Below are positions 44,999 to 56,194 of a stretch of DNA of 64,000 bases, one piece after another. The stretch comes from Dipteris shenzhenensis (taxonomy: Eukaryota > Polypodiophyta > Polypodiopsida > Gleicheniales). The stretch is from assembly GCA_047967505.1 (NCBI GenBank), contig CM106540.1; one strand, given 5' to 3'. The notes beneath the pieces were generated by a model, which saw only the letters and a program-made list of their open reading frames with translations, was not told where the DNA came from and searched no databases. Every line of letters starts with the position of its first letter. The stretch's first letter is position 1. A program made the translations under genes and the position numbers.

Positions 44999-46600
44999 TG
45001 TAACCGGCCTTCAGTTTCCTAAAGGGCAGTAGACCATAACTTGCATTGGATATTCATTATTCACAGCCACATTACATCATTTCCAACCACCTAACTTTAA
45101 ACAATACCACTTAGAAACAACTGGAGAAATAACTAGATGGAGGCTAGAGTGCCCCTGCTCAATGAAACCAAGTACAAGACACCACACTGGCCCCAAACAC
45201 TTGGCACCCCTTCCGGTATTTATTTTTTCTTTAGGAATGAAATTGGTACATACAACAAGGGCTCACCCTTGTGCTCTGCCCCACGGGCTATTCCACTGTC
45301 CAAGCCAAACCTTGGCTATAACCTGCATTGCATTCTAGTGCACACACTAGTACCCAAGTGCCAAGGCAAAGCTAAGGCATTCACCATTTGTCCATGACCA
45401 ACTGTAAAGGTATCCAAGCATTCCACAAAGATTGTAACCAACTGTTAATGACCAAGCATCCATACACTTCCCAAAATGCTCAAGCAGCCTCAAGGCTTCC
45501 AAAATGCATACACTACCCCTCTGGCACTCTCCCAAGCACACCCTCTGTAGCTGAGTGTATGCTTTAGCCTGCATGATCCAGAGGAAGCTCCAAACAACAA
45601 ATGGAGCAACAACAAGCTTCCAAAAATCACCAAATGCAATCACATGAAAGGGGTAGCGACTAGAGAACTCAAACCAGCTTCAACGGACTTCAATCCAGCT
45701 CGGAAACACCTTCAAAGGCAACACATCCAATGTTGAGGCTAGCAAGAGGAACTGGAAGCTAGGAGAGGAGAGGGAAGAGAGAGATAACGAGCTGGAATCA
45801 GAGAGGGAGAAAGATCAGGAGGATCACGGGCAGGAGAGCAAAGCGATCAGCCAGCAACCTGCCTTGGGGTGTGTGCAAGGAATCGTACAATCAACCGTAC
45901 AACAGCCCGTACAATCTGGAAATCCATCCGTACAAATAGCCAAAGGTTGTACAATAGTAGCAAGTGCTCCGTACAACGTGCAATTATGGCCTTGGGATTC
46001 GTGCAACGTGAAAACAGTCATGCAGCCTATGTTGAATCGTCCGTACAGCAAGAAAAACAGCCCATACTGCAATTATGAGCCTTGGAAATACGTGCCAAAT
46101 GATCCGTACAGCAGCACTAATGGCCCGTACAGTCCGTACGGGGCCTTTAATGAAGTGCCTGCAGTCTGTACAGCCGTACGGGCTGCCTCGAAATGCGTGA
46201 AACTCCAAGAAATGCGAGCGGGGGAGCTTTGGAAAGCATGCCAAACCTTTTACCTTCAAAAACGTAGGAAGAACATCTCGTAACGTTGAGGAGAGGAGTA
46301 AGGAAAGGAGAGGTGGTAGGTAGTGCATGAGGGAATGCCACGTGGCCCCCTCATTAAAGCTCTAACCCTTGCAAACCAATGTTCCATTGGTTTGCCCCTC
46401 ACATTAAAATCCTAACTCCTTCTAACCAATGAAACATTGGTTTCCTTGGGCCTAACTTTAAGACCCCTCTAAACCTTGCCTTGCCCCTAGCAAGTAGGCC
46501 TAGTGTGTGCACCTAGGGACTTCTGGGAAGTGTCGCCTCCCCTGGGCTAGCCCCCTAAGCCAAAGTTAGTCACGGTTCATAACTTCACGTCCCCGTGACA
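44999..46600 (-). mobile_element. Solo LTR, 1.6 kb, Ty3-like, with GTAC cluster
   Basis: On the minus strand it runs from 'tgtcacggggacgtgaag' (46600) to 'ggccggttaca' (44999). A perfect 5-bp target duplication 'ggtgt' lies at 44994-44998 and 46601-46605. No internal coding region or second LTR is present. About twelve GTAC cores, most as CCGTAC, lie between 45885 and 46180. It sits within or at the end of a hAT transposase relic. Confidence 0.75.
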
Positions 46601-46673
46601 GGTGTAGAAATTCAGACTTGAAATCAATCAATAAATATGATGTCTTATATTTTTTAAATGTACAATTTTAGCA

Positions 46674-47013
46674 ATGCAACCCACCTTCTTTCTCTTATCA
46701 AATTTGGAAATTGTCCATGTTCCAAATGATGGATGTGAAGGGAAAATTTATCACAAATTGGAGGTCATTTCGAAGACAACCCTTGGGTTGCCCATCTTTT
46801 ATATCCTTTGTGTGGAGCGAAGATGCGGCTGCAAATATACTCACTATGGGCTGGTTGGCTTACATTGGCAGAACTTATGACACCACTAAGGCCAACCTAT
46901 TACATGACCAACTGTTGTCATTCCGGAACCAAGTGGAGTTTTTTTTTTTTGCCATGCAATCGCAAGAAACCATAGGTATCTCTAAGTCTTGTTTCTTGGT
47001 GGGTGAAACTTAG
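46674..47013 (+). CDS. Unrecognised open frame, possible hAT C-terminus
   Basis: 'RTYDTTKANLLHDQLLSFRN' preceded by 'FVWSEDAAANILTMGWLAYI' follows the solo LTR by about 100 bp. Position suggests it could be the distal part of the hAT relic at 44.4-45.0 kb, but I do not recognise a diagnostic motif. Confidence 0.25.
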
Positions 47014-47129
47014 CAAAATGACTCTAAAGCTGCAAAAGTTGTTATCAAGGTCTTATCATAGATTTCAAGTTTAGATCTTGAAGCTCTAACTCTACACTCT
47101 TGCCATTTACGATTTTAGCTTGCAATTTC

Positions 47130-47200
47130 AATTATATGTATGTATGTATGTGTATGTTCATGTGTACGCCTACGTCTGCCTTTGCATCTACGTCTACGTC

Positions 47201-47241
<41 letters not shown>

Positions 47242-47327
47242 GTGTGCCTGTGTGTATATGTATGTATGTACGTACATACATATCTCTCTCACACACACTC
47301 TCTTTGTACACACACACACACACACAC
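47130..47327. repeat. Compound TATG/TACG/CA microsatellite
   Basis: 'tatgtg', 'tctacg', 'tatatg' and finally CA repeats (47308-47327) run up to the T-run of an inverted LINE insertion. Confidence 0.9.
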
Positions 47328-47621
47328 TTTTTTTGTGAAACCAGTAACTATAAAATTAACATGAAATCAATGTACAGATTCGGGAAACTCTTCTGGATGT
47401 TTGGATGCTTCTCATCTCAGATGTCTCCATTCCTCCTTTTCTCTCACTGGGCTCGTTTTTGGGTACTATGGACTATTTGGACACAGAGATGGGACAACAG
47501 TTTCCTCAAGCATATGCTTTCTTCAGAATGTCCCTCAAGCAATCTTTATATAATAGTTATGCTGCAAGGGACTTGGATGCTACTAGCCTTGAAGTGTTTT
47601 CTGACTGTTTTTGAGTTCTTC
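47328..47621 (-). mobile_element. L1 family D insertion with 5' inversion
   Basis: 47328-47375 is the reverse complement of the D 3' end (as at 55433-55478: A-tail, 'gaaaccagtaac' reversed). 47376-47620 is D sequence in plus orientation (as at 55155-55403, ORF2 end 'LFWMFGCFSSQMSPFLLF'). About 29 bp between the two parts are missing, with a 2-bp overlap (CA) at the joint. CA repeats flank both sides. This is the structure left by twin priming. Confidence 0.85.
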
Positions 47622-47638
47622 CACACACACACACACAC

Positions 47639-47652
47639 TTTTTTGTCGGAAT
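47639..47652 (-). mobile_element. 8-bp A-tailed LINE end between CA tracts
   Basis: On the minus strand: (TG)n, 'attccgac', six A, (TG)n. It looks like an insertion truncated to eight bases plus tail. So short a piece could also be a microsatellite error. Confidence 0.35.
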
Positions 47653-47746
47653 ACACACACACACACACTTTTTTTGTGAGAAGAAATCTTTTATTTCTAT
47701 GGAATAATTACATTCATAGCTGCTTTAAAAACGAAGTAGCTACTAC

Positions 47747-50700
47747 TCAACAAAAGATCCCAGTATAAGCTGTATACACATCCTGATCAATCAAACGAGT
47801 CTGAAAACAATCGTAGAATGATTGTTGCAGAGATCGTTTGAAAAAAAGAAAGGATGAAAATAGTGGATCACCAAAGACTCTATGATTTCTATCCATCCAT
47901 AAAGTCCATAGGGTCCAATATCGCACCCATACAAAAAATAAATCAAAACCCTGTCTCTGGGGATGAAATCCAAACAACCAGAAAAATCTGCCAAAAGTAA
48001 CAGTAGGAAATCGCTGTCGAAGCCTCTGTCTGATGAGAGCAATGAGATCAGAAGTGTTTGGACAGGACCAAAAGATATGGAGCACTGATTCAGTAGAGTG
48101 CGAGCATCTGTGACAAACAGCCGAAGCAATATGTCTGTGTGCGAGTAACTGTCCGGATGGAAAAATGCCAAGGAGAACTCGCCATAGGAAAAGCTGTTGT
48201 CGAAGAGAGACTTTGTAATGCCAAAGGAGACGCAGCCTTTTTCTCCACCACTTCATTGGACGATCCATATGCCAAACAGTATTTGCTCTGTTGGAAATCC
48301 AAGGTGGAGGTAATAACACTTTATATAGTGATGACACTGTAATATGTGAAAGCTTCAAAGGACGGGCATATGAGGAAGGAGAGCGTAAAATCCAATCCTT
48401 AAGCCGATGCTGAATTTCTAAATGAGGTACCGGCAAGTACAGTTGGAGAATTGCTGAAATTTTATGCCATAAAGGACGATAATGAGCTCCCAAGCCATAT
48501 TTGCGAGCAGCCAAAGAAAAAGATAGAATTGTGCCATCATCCTAAAGTACATCCGCCACAGATGAAATGCCTTTGAAGGAGAGAAAATAAGAACGTCGGG
48601 GTTCTTGTATGGCCAAAGGTGGATGGAATACTTTAGACCAAAAGAGATTCTCTACCCTCAAAGAGTTGCCCAAGAGAGAGTCCCTGCCTTTCCATTCCAA
48701 GTGGGATAGAATATGTTTCCAATCAAGAAGCAGAGAAGAGACAAAAGGGCATCCTCTGATCTTGCCTTGGATAGAGCCAAATAAAAATTCCCACTGAGTA
48801 GGCTGCCAATTCCCAAAAGCAGATGTATGAAGATGTAATAAGAGAGAGCGGATCATAAAAGCCCAAGGCTGATCTCCTTGTAGAAACTGCATCATCATTT
48901 TCCCCCTGTGAGCAAGCAAATGCATTTGAATATTGAGAATGTTCAGACCCCCGTGCATCTTTGGAGAACAGAGACGATGCATGGAGAGTAATCTGAGACT
49001 TTTCTTGCCATGTTTTGAACGCCAAAAAATTTCCATGATAGCTGACATAAATGAAACCAAATCTGCCTTAGTGAACATAGTGAGAGGCAGATAAAATTGT
49101 ATGTATGCTATCAATATGGATTGTGTAATTCGCAGACGAACATGTAATGGCCAAGTTGCAAGCTTCCAATATTCAAGTTTTGCCCTTAACTTTACTAGCA
49201 CCCAATCAGTTTGTTGTGAACGGGTGAGTCCCCAGCCTAGAGGATAACCAAGATGTCGAATGAATTGAGAAGCAGGGACAATTTTCCCAGGCCACAAAAG
49301 ATTGTGCAGCAATTTTGATTTTTGAAAATTTACCTGAAGGCCAGCAGCCAATCCATATGTAGAAAGAGCATGCATAATCATGGACAGATCAGCCCGAGTA
49401 TTTTTTGGAGTAAAGAAAGAATCATCACCATATGCTTGAGCAATCATGTTGCGACTGCCAAGAACCTCCAAACCGTGCAGCTGGTCAGTGTCCAAGAGGT
49501 GATCCAGATATTGAAGCAGTGGATGAGTGGCTATGGCAAAAAGTAAAGCACTCAGTGGACATCCTTGTCTGACAGAGCAAGCAAGAGTCCAGGATGGAGA
49601 AATATCTCCTGAAAGTATGCAGGCAGCTTCACTATCTTGATATAGCCAATTGATGAGTTCCTGCATTTTTGTGCCAAAACCCAAAGCCTGCATAGTCGAT
49701 GAAATGAAATCCCACTGAACTGTATCAAAAGCTTTGGCAATATCAACTTGCAATAACAAAACATCCTACTGTGTGTATTTGGCATATTCAATTCCAATGC
49801 AGGCATTAGCAATGTTATCGGTGATATGCCTACGCGGGACAAAGCCATATTGTGCAGGATGCAACCCATCATGTAAAAACCCCTTTAGCCGAGCAACAAT
49901 CATTTTGGTAGTGACTTTGTAAATTACGGGCATAAGAGTGATAGGTCTCCAGTCTGCCAAAGACTCACAAATTTGTTTTTTAGGAAGGAGTTTAACAAGA
50001 CCTCTCTTCCATGTGTCTGGCATTTTCTGATGTTGCCATGCAGCATTCACCATATATAGTAATGGATGCTTCAAAATAGGCCAGTATGCTAGAAAAAACT
50101 CGACTGTTAAACCATCCCATCCGGGGGATTTCCATCTGCCACATGATTTGATCGCATCTGACAGTTCCCTCTCAGTAAAGGGTTCCTCCAATTCCAAAGC
50201 TTGAGTAGGGGAAATTATTGGAGAAACATTTTGCAACAGTAAATTTCGTGCAAGCAAAACCTGTTGCGAGGGAGGAGCTGCAGAGCCAAATTGCTGGGAG
50301 AAGTGATACACACAAACAGAGGCAAGCTGTGACCGTGAAGTAGTCCATGATCCATCGGGCATAAGCACTCTGCAAATTTCTGTTTTGATTCTCCTCTGAT
50401 GCAAACTCTTGAAAAATTCTTTGGAAGAGCAACCTTTATCTGTGAAGGCTCTTTGTCTTGCTCTAGTCTCCCATTTTGCCAGTTTCTTGTGATCATTTAG
50501 TTTAAGACAATGTCTGGCCTGACATAGTGTGGTTTGCTCATGCATGGACAACGAACGATGATGACTGAGTTCAGTGAGGTCTTGACAAGTAGACTTGGCC
50601 TGAGCAATGGTTTCCCTCAGAGTCTTCATGTAAGACTTGCCATAAGCTCTAATCACCATTTGCATTTTAGAAATAAAAGAAGCCCAGGCATCATCAGCAT

Positions 50701-51541
50701 GAAGATAGCTGCTAGAGGAAAGACAATGAGCTGCTTCAGTAACCATTGCCCTGAATTCAGCATGTTGCAAATAACTATTGTTGATGATTAGATGTCGCCT
50801 TTGTGGCAATCTATCTTCTGGCATCTTATGAAAAGATAACCGCAGCCATAGTGGTGCATGGTCTGAATGCACAAAGGCATAGTCAATCCACATTTTGCAT
50901 GCGAAATCCCCATTTTGTTGGGGAGCGACACTATACCAACGATCCAGTCTTGCCTGATAAGCGGAAAGAGCATTATGTTGAAAAGTGTAGCCCGGTAACA
51001 AAGGCTGCAATTCCTTCCAAAGGTCAACCAGATCCAAATGCAAAAGTAGTTGAGACCATGCATCCCTTTCAGGAGATAACATATGATCGTGGCTGGAAGT
51101 GTTGTCTCCCTGTTGTGGAGCATTATTGAAATCCCCACATATGTAGGCATGATATCTCCACGGGTATTGTTGCATAGCATCCCAAATTACAGTTCTGTCT
51201 CGAGATGACTGAGGTGCATAAACTGAAGCAAATTCAAACACCTCTCCTCTAATAATGCATTGGAGAACAAGCCATCTGCCTTTGTTGTCATTTAATGCAA
51301 TGACTGGTTGAAGCTCATGTTTGATCAGAAGGACAACCCCTGAGAAAGAGTGCTCCCCAGCATAGAAAATGTCATACCCACAGTAGTGTCCTGTCTTGCC
51401 TGCATAAATATGTTGGTTGTGCTCTTGTAATGCCACTATGTCAGGCTGAAATCTGTTGATGTACAGCCACACAGATTTCCATTTCCTACTGTCACACATG
51501 CCCTGGACATTGAGTGTAAAACAGGTGATGTGAGCTGTCAT
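47747..51541 (-). pseudogene. L1 copy A3 ORF2 (endonuclease, reverse transcriptase)
   Basis: One frame of about 1264 codons is broken only by two TAG stops (49768-49766 and 48544-48542), both where the sister copy has CAG. Endonuclease motifs: 'LNVQGMCDSRK', 'IVALQEHNQH', 'ICGDFNNAP', 'FVHSDHAPLWLRL'. Reverse transcriptase: 'GRWKSPGWDGLTVEF', 'DWRPITLMPVIYK', 'YGFVPRRHITDN', 'VDIAKAFDTVQWDF', 'SVRQGCPLSALLFA', then 'AYGDD' (49432-49421), where sister copies have YADD. The zf-RVT end reads 'CHRCSHSTESVLHIFWSCP'. Confidence 0.9.
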
Positions 51542-51597
51542 ATATACAGATATTTATAGTAATGTAACAACTATGTACAGCAGCAAAAAGTATGAGG

Positions 51598-52744
51598 TCA
51601 GCCTTGCATTTCTATCTCAGGGTCGAGGCCTCGCCCCTGAGAAGAAGTAGTCGCCTGAGAAGTAGACAGCAAAGCAGCAACCTCTTCTTCAGGGAAGAGT
51701 GTTCTGCTGGCTGTTATTGCAGCCCATGTAATCCCAATTCCTGTATTGATCTCTGGGGTGTTTCCGCTAGAAGATGTACCATTCCAAGTGCGGGGGGGTG
51801 GAATTCTTCGAGCAGAAATAACTTTTCTTGGGCTCTGCCAGCCATCTATTGAAGGTTGCTTTCCTTTGGGCAAGGATTGAGTAGCAGGAGGTGAATGTGA
51901 AGTGAGATTCGCATTGGTAACTACTGAATCTTTGCCTTTATCCTGACTTCCAGAATGCTGTCTACTGCTTTTATTTTTGTTGGCAATTGGAGTAGGAGCA
52001 TCTTTGGTGGGCATGTGGACTGGCAAGGTGACATGAGGCATTTTATGTGGGTTCAGTGGACACTGTGAAGCCATGTGTCCAAACTTTTTGCATTCAAAAC
52101 AGGCCCCTGCAAATAAACCCCATTTGAGTTTATAAAATGCACTCCCCATGTTCACATTATTCACCGTGACTGAATAAGAGTCTGGTATGGGATTATCAGT
52201 ATCCCAGAGAATGCAAAATTTGTTTGAATTGCCATTTGGCCGTGGTGGGCAGACCACTTTACCTAAAGAGGCTGCAATTTTAGGCAAAAGTGAGGCCATG
52301 CATTGGGGGAAATCAACAACTTCAACCCAGACTGGGCATCTGTGTCTGATTAAAGAGCCTGAAAGTCCCTTGTGGGACCATGGCAAGACATGCACCATTT
52401 GCTGCCCAAAAAAGAGAGGTGAATGTTCCAAAAGCATTTGTCTGTGGATCTCATCCACCATGATAACCTCGAAAAAGCCCCTGGCTGCATAGTGTACTTT
52501 ACGAACAAAAGAGCCAGCCAATGTGCGTGTCAGCCAGTTGCCTATCAACCATGAGGCCAACTGAGGGAACCGAGTCTTTCTAGTCTTTTCTCGTATCTGC
52601 AAATCCTTCATGCATAACATCATATACTAGTTGAGCCTCAAGGGTGTCATGCATCGGGTCATGCTGACCCTCAACCTGCTTTTGCTTCTTGCAGGGAGCC
52701 GAGCGCTCCTTTTGAAATGTTTTTTCATATGAATACTCTGCCAT
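51598..52744 (-). pseudogene. L1 copy A3 ORF1 (nucleic-acid-binding protein)
   Basis: Starts at ATG 52744 ('MAEYSYEKTFQKE'). After 'MHEGFADTRKD' an internal deletion of about 100-120 bp and a frameshift lead to 'GNWLTRTLAGSFVRKVHY', a DUF4283-like region ('RHRCPVWVEVVDFPQCM'), the knuckle 'CFECKKFGHMASQC' near 52075, and the tail 'GWQSPRKVISARR' ... 'GITWAAITASRTLFPEEE'. Such proteins coat LINE RNA. ORF2 starts 56 bp after the stop. Confidence 0.85.
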
Positions 52745-52949
52745 GACTTGGTAAGAAAAGGAGCTTGAGGATGAAGTACCTGTAAGAGGGTGGCGAAAGC
52801 CAAAAAAACAGTCCCAAAGGAAAATTAGAGGAAGCCCACAAGAGAGAAGAGGAAGTGTATAACTGGTAAGGAGAGAGCAAAGGAATAGGTAGGAGTTGGC
52901 GGAAGACACAACTAGGGAAAACAGCGAATGGAAACCCCAAAAGTATTCT

Positions 52950-53275
52950 GACTGTACGGGAGGGCTAGGCTTGTACGGAAAAGTACAAAACGTACGGTGA
53001 CCGTACAGACGTACGGACGAGGATGGTGTAGAGTTACTAGCGAGAGACGGAGATGCTGACGGAAGGCGAACTGACTGAGATGCACGGAAGTATACGGATG
53101 CACAAAGTAAAGTTATGGAAAGAGAAAACGATAGCGACGCGCACACACGCAGGGTTGGAGCGAGATCACGCAAGATGTGCAGAAGGAGCAGTATGGTCGT
53201 ACGAGCTGTCCGTACTGACGTACGGCACCTGTACGGCAGCCGTACAGGTGTACGGGCAGACGGGGGAGCTGTACG
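52950..53275 (-). promoter_or_regulatory. GTAC cluster in L1 A3 5'UTR
   Basis: About 13 GTAC cores occur in 325 bp, in two groups (52955-53010 and 53197-53275), most as GTACGG/CCGTAC. They lie 200-530 bp upstream of ORF1, where an internal LINE promoter would be. The SBP-box core match is established knowledge; use as a promoter element is inferred. Confidence 0.6.
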
Positions 53276-53351
53276 GGGCTCTCACGACCGGATTGCCTCT
53301 CTCTCCAAGCGCTCACACTCTCCACTGCACACACTTTTCTCACACACACAC

Positions 53352-53489
53352 TTTTTTTTTTTTTTTTTTTGGTAAATCCATGATCATATTATCAGCAAAA
53401 TTTACATGAGGGCTTTTTGGACCATCTGGCAGGATCACAACATGCGATATTTTGGGAATCCGTTCTTGCAATCTTATGAATATTTCAGT
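53352..53489 (-). mobile_element. L1 family F insertion with 5' inversion
   Basis: 53352-53410 is the reverse complement of the F 3' end (6922-6969; here with 19 T on the plus strand). 53411-53489 is F sequence in plus orientation (6723-6801). About 120 bp between the parts are missing, with a GGG overlap at the joint. CA repeats lie on both sides. It is a second twin-priming product. Confidence 0.85.
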
Positions 53490-53491
53490 TT

Positions 53492-53754
53492 CACACACAC
53501 ACACATACACACACACACACTCCCATACACATACACACACATACACATACACATTTACATACACATACACATACACATGTCACAAACACAATACATATAT
53601 GTATGTACGTACATACATACATATATGTATTGTGTATATGTATGTATGTACATACATACATATATGTATTGTGTATATGTATGTACATACATACATACAT
53701 CATACATACATACATATATGTATTGTGGACGTACATACATATATGTATTGTGTT

Positions 53755-53785
<31 letters not shown>

Positions 53786-53821
53786 GTAAATGTGTATGTG
53801 TATGTGTGTGTATGTGTATGG

Positions 53822-53857
<36 letters not shown>
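53492..53857. repeat. Palindromic CA/TG microsatellite
   Basis: The left arm (about 53504-53611) and right arm (about 53733-53840) are near-perfect inverted repeats of about 108 bp, centred near 53672, with only a 1-base change and a 1-base indel seen. The spacer holds TACATA/TGTAT units. CA polarity on the left changes to TG polarity on the right. A pure (TG) tract ends at 53857. Confidence 0.85.
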
Positions 53858-53858
<1 letters not shown>

Positions 53859-55477
53859 GCCAGGCCACATTATTTCTTCCCATACTATTGTGAGGCATTT
53901 AGGGTATCCCATTGGCTGGAATATTACCCCTCAACAACAGCTCAAATGGGTGCTTCAAAAGATTAACAAGAAGCTGGAATATTGGCACTTGTCCACTTGG
54001 CCTCTACATGTTCGACTTCGGATAGTACAATCTATCATTATGGCATATGTGCAATTTTATTTGCCTCTTCTTCCCTGGTCTTTTAAGCATTTAGCTTCCT
54101 ATATGTCCCAGGCTATGGAGATATTTTGGAAAAGCAAATCTCACAAAAAGGCTTTGCGACTACTTCCCAGGCAGTCTGTTTGTTCTCCTAAGACTCATGG
54201 GGGACTGAATATTCTCAATCTTCAGTTTCATATGTTCGCAAGAAAGAGCACTATGATTGCTGATTTTTTTCAGCAAAAACAGCCATGGGCTATTATGTTA
54301 GCAGCTATGTGTGGAAACATGACATCCCAAGCATATGGGCATTGGATTACAGATCACTGGGAAGCAGTCATGACCACATTTCAGGGGAAAATTCCTGGCT
54401 GTCCTGTTTCTACTGCTTTTATTCATGATTGGAAGAGAATTCTCTCTTATGCTAAATGGTCAGGTGCTTCTTCCCATCATGGTAATTCTCTTCGCTTGGA
54501 AAGCATCCATTGGAGCAAGGTGTTTGAATCGCCTCTTGCTTTACAGGCACCTATTAAAGCATATAATCTTATGAAATTAGGCATAAGATTTGTCGAAGAT
54601 GTTGTGGATCAACATGGTTATGTGCTTTCATTTCCACAAGCTTGCAGGACATTCCCCTTGGGTCTGCATCATAGGCCCATTTGGAGAATACTTACAACTA
54701 TGTTGCAACCATTTGTTCCTGTTCCTCCACTGTTTGTACAGGACAGATTACTGGACTGGAATCTGACTTCCTTATCTCCTGCTACCTGTTCACTTTCAAT
54801 GCATAATTTGGCCTCCTCAATGGTCTACAGATTTCTTCTTCCACCGCCATGGATTGATAAGCATGCCAACACTCTTTGGAATTTGGATAGGCCTTTATCT
54901 TGGTGGCAATCACAACTCAAGAAAATTTGGAAAGCTAAATTGCCATTGAAACACAGGCTTTTCTTTTGGAGATGTATAGTGGGAGCTTTTTCCATTGGGG
55001 TGAAATTGGCAGCATGTCGTATTGCTTCCTCTTCCTGCCCCCGTTGCTCTCATCACCGTGAGACAGTTCCCCATTTATTATGGTCTTGCCCGCACTCTCG
55101 GATATTGATCACTCATGTCTCTCATTTGCTGCGGCTTCGGTTTCCCTCTATCAGATTTGGGAAACTCTTCTGGATGTTTGGATGCTTCTCATCTCAGATG
55201 TCTCCATTCCTCCTTTTCTTTCACTGGGCTCGTTTTTGGGTAGTATGGACTATTTGGACACAGAGATATGGGACAACAGTTTCCTCAGGCATATGCTTTC
55301 TTCAGAATGTCCCTCAAGCAATCTTTATATGATAGTTATGCTGCGAGGGACTTGGATGCTACTAGCCTTGAAGTGTTTTCTGACTGTTTTTGAGTTCTTC
55401 CATTAGGCTCTCTTTTGGAGTCTAATGTCATGTACATTGATTTCATGTTAATTTTATAGTTACTGGTTTCACAAAAA

Positions 55478-55478
<1 letters not shown>
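53858..55478 (+). pseudogene. L1 LINE family D copy D1
   Basis: Begins directly after (TG)n, in the RT-thumb region ('[17 protein letters not shown]'). It continues open through 'WPLHVRLRIVQSIIMAYVQF', 'MFARKSTMIADFFQQKQP', 'HWSKVFESPLALQAP', 'WWQSQLKKIWKAKLPLKHRL' and the zf-RVT block 'CPRCSHHRETVPHLLWSCP'. A 2-base change near 55268 shifts the last 40 codons ('FPQAYAFFRMSLKQSLYDSY'). The 3'UTR ends 'ggtttcac' plus six A, then (TG)n. Endonuclease and RT palm are absent through 5' truncation. It is very similar to copy D2 at 61.4 kb. Confidence 0.9.
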
Positions 55479-55529
<51 letters not shown>

Positions 55530-55599
55530 AGAGAGAAATATACTGCACTGGATTTTACTAAAAAAAGTGTGTGTGTATAGAGAGAGTGTGTGTGAGAGA
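55479..55599 (+). repeat. (TG)n with a 39-bp LINE 3' end
   Basis: (TG)n at 55479-55527, a 39-bp snippet 'cagagagaaatatactgcac' ... 'ttttact' plus seven A (to 55566), (TG)n at 55567-55577, then a GA/TG-rich border before copy A4. Confidence 0.75.
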
Positions 55600-55734
55600 G
55601 AGAGAGGACCTGCAGCCCTTGCTCCAGCCCTCCCATCAGCTCCTTAGCCTCCTCAGACAAGCCCGTCTGCCTCAGCTACCTGCTGCTCCAAATCAGCGAC
55701 CAAAAAACAGCTGTCCGGGGTCTTAATTCTCTGC

Positions 55735-55795
55735 CATACAGCCCGCCATAGTTCCGTACAATTCCGTACAGATGTACGGACCTGTACGGCCTTTT
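55735..55795 (+). promoter_or_regulatory. GTAC group in L1 A4 5'UTR
   Basis: Four GTAC cores within about 45 bp, as CCGTACAA, CCGTACAG, GTACGGAC and GTACGGCC. They lie about 400 bp upstream of ORF1, in a position comparable to the cluster of copy A3. Confidence 0.55.
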
Positions 55796-56194
55796 CCACC
55801 CTGTTCAGGCTGCTGCTGCCGGCTCGTTTTCTGCTCCTAGGTTGCTGTTGTACCGGGTTTGCTCACAGGCTGCTCCTAAACGCTGGTTCTGAGGGTTCTC
55901 TCTTCCTCTTTTCTCTCCTTTTTGGTTCCTGGGTCTTGTGTACTCTTTCCATCGCCAGAACCTCTCTTTTTTCTCTGATTTCTAGTTCATCTTGGATCTG
56001 TTTCTGGTTTTTTCTCTTTTCCTTCTCCAGAAATTGTATTTTCTTCTCTCTAAATCCCTAAAAATCTCTTTCCTCTTCCTCTCCTTGCAAATACACTATT
56101 TCCTTCTTCTTTGTGGGCTGTTTTTCGGGACTGTTTTTTCTCTTTTATCACTTTACAAGTACCCCCTTTTTGGGTTCCATCTTCTTCAGAAGAC

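Larger units (their letters stand above)
47669..53320 (-). mobile_element. L1 LINE copy A3, near full length
   Basis: A 5.65-kb element lies between CA tracts: (CA) at 47653-47668 on its 3' side and at 53329-53351 on its 5' side. It has a GTAC-rich 5'UTR, ORF1 (52744-51598), a 56-bp gap, ORF2 (51541-47747), and a 3'UTR ending 'tttcttctcac' plus seven A. It is the only copy besides the one at 55.6 kb with both ORFs and both ends. The exact 5' end within about 53290-53330 is not resolved. Confidence 0.85.

Noticed and set aside
45347-46340. Several 80-140 codon frames
   Set aside because: Located in the solo LTR 44999-46600; no recognised domain.
53452-53900. Long open frames on both strands through Thr/His/Tyr and Val/Cys repeats
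   Set aside because: They are translations of the TG/CA/TATG microsatellite; only the part after 53858 is real LINE coding sequence.
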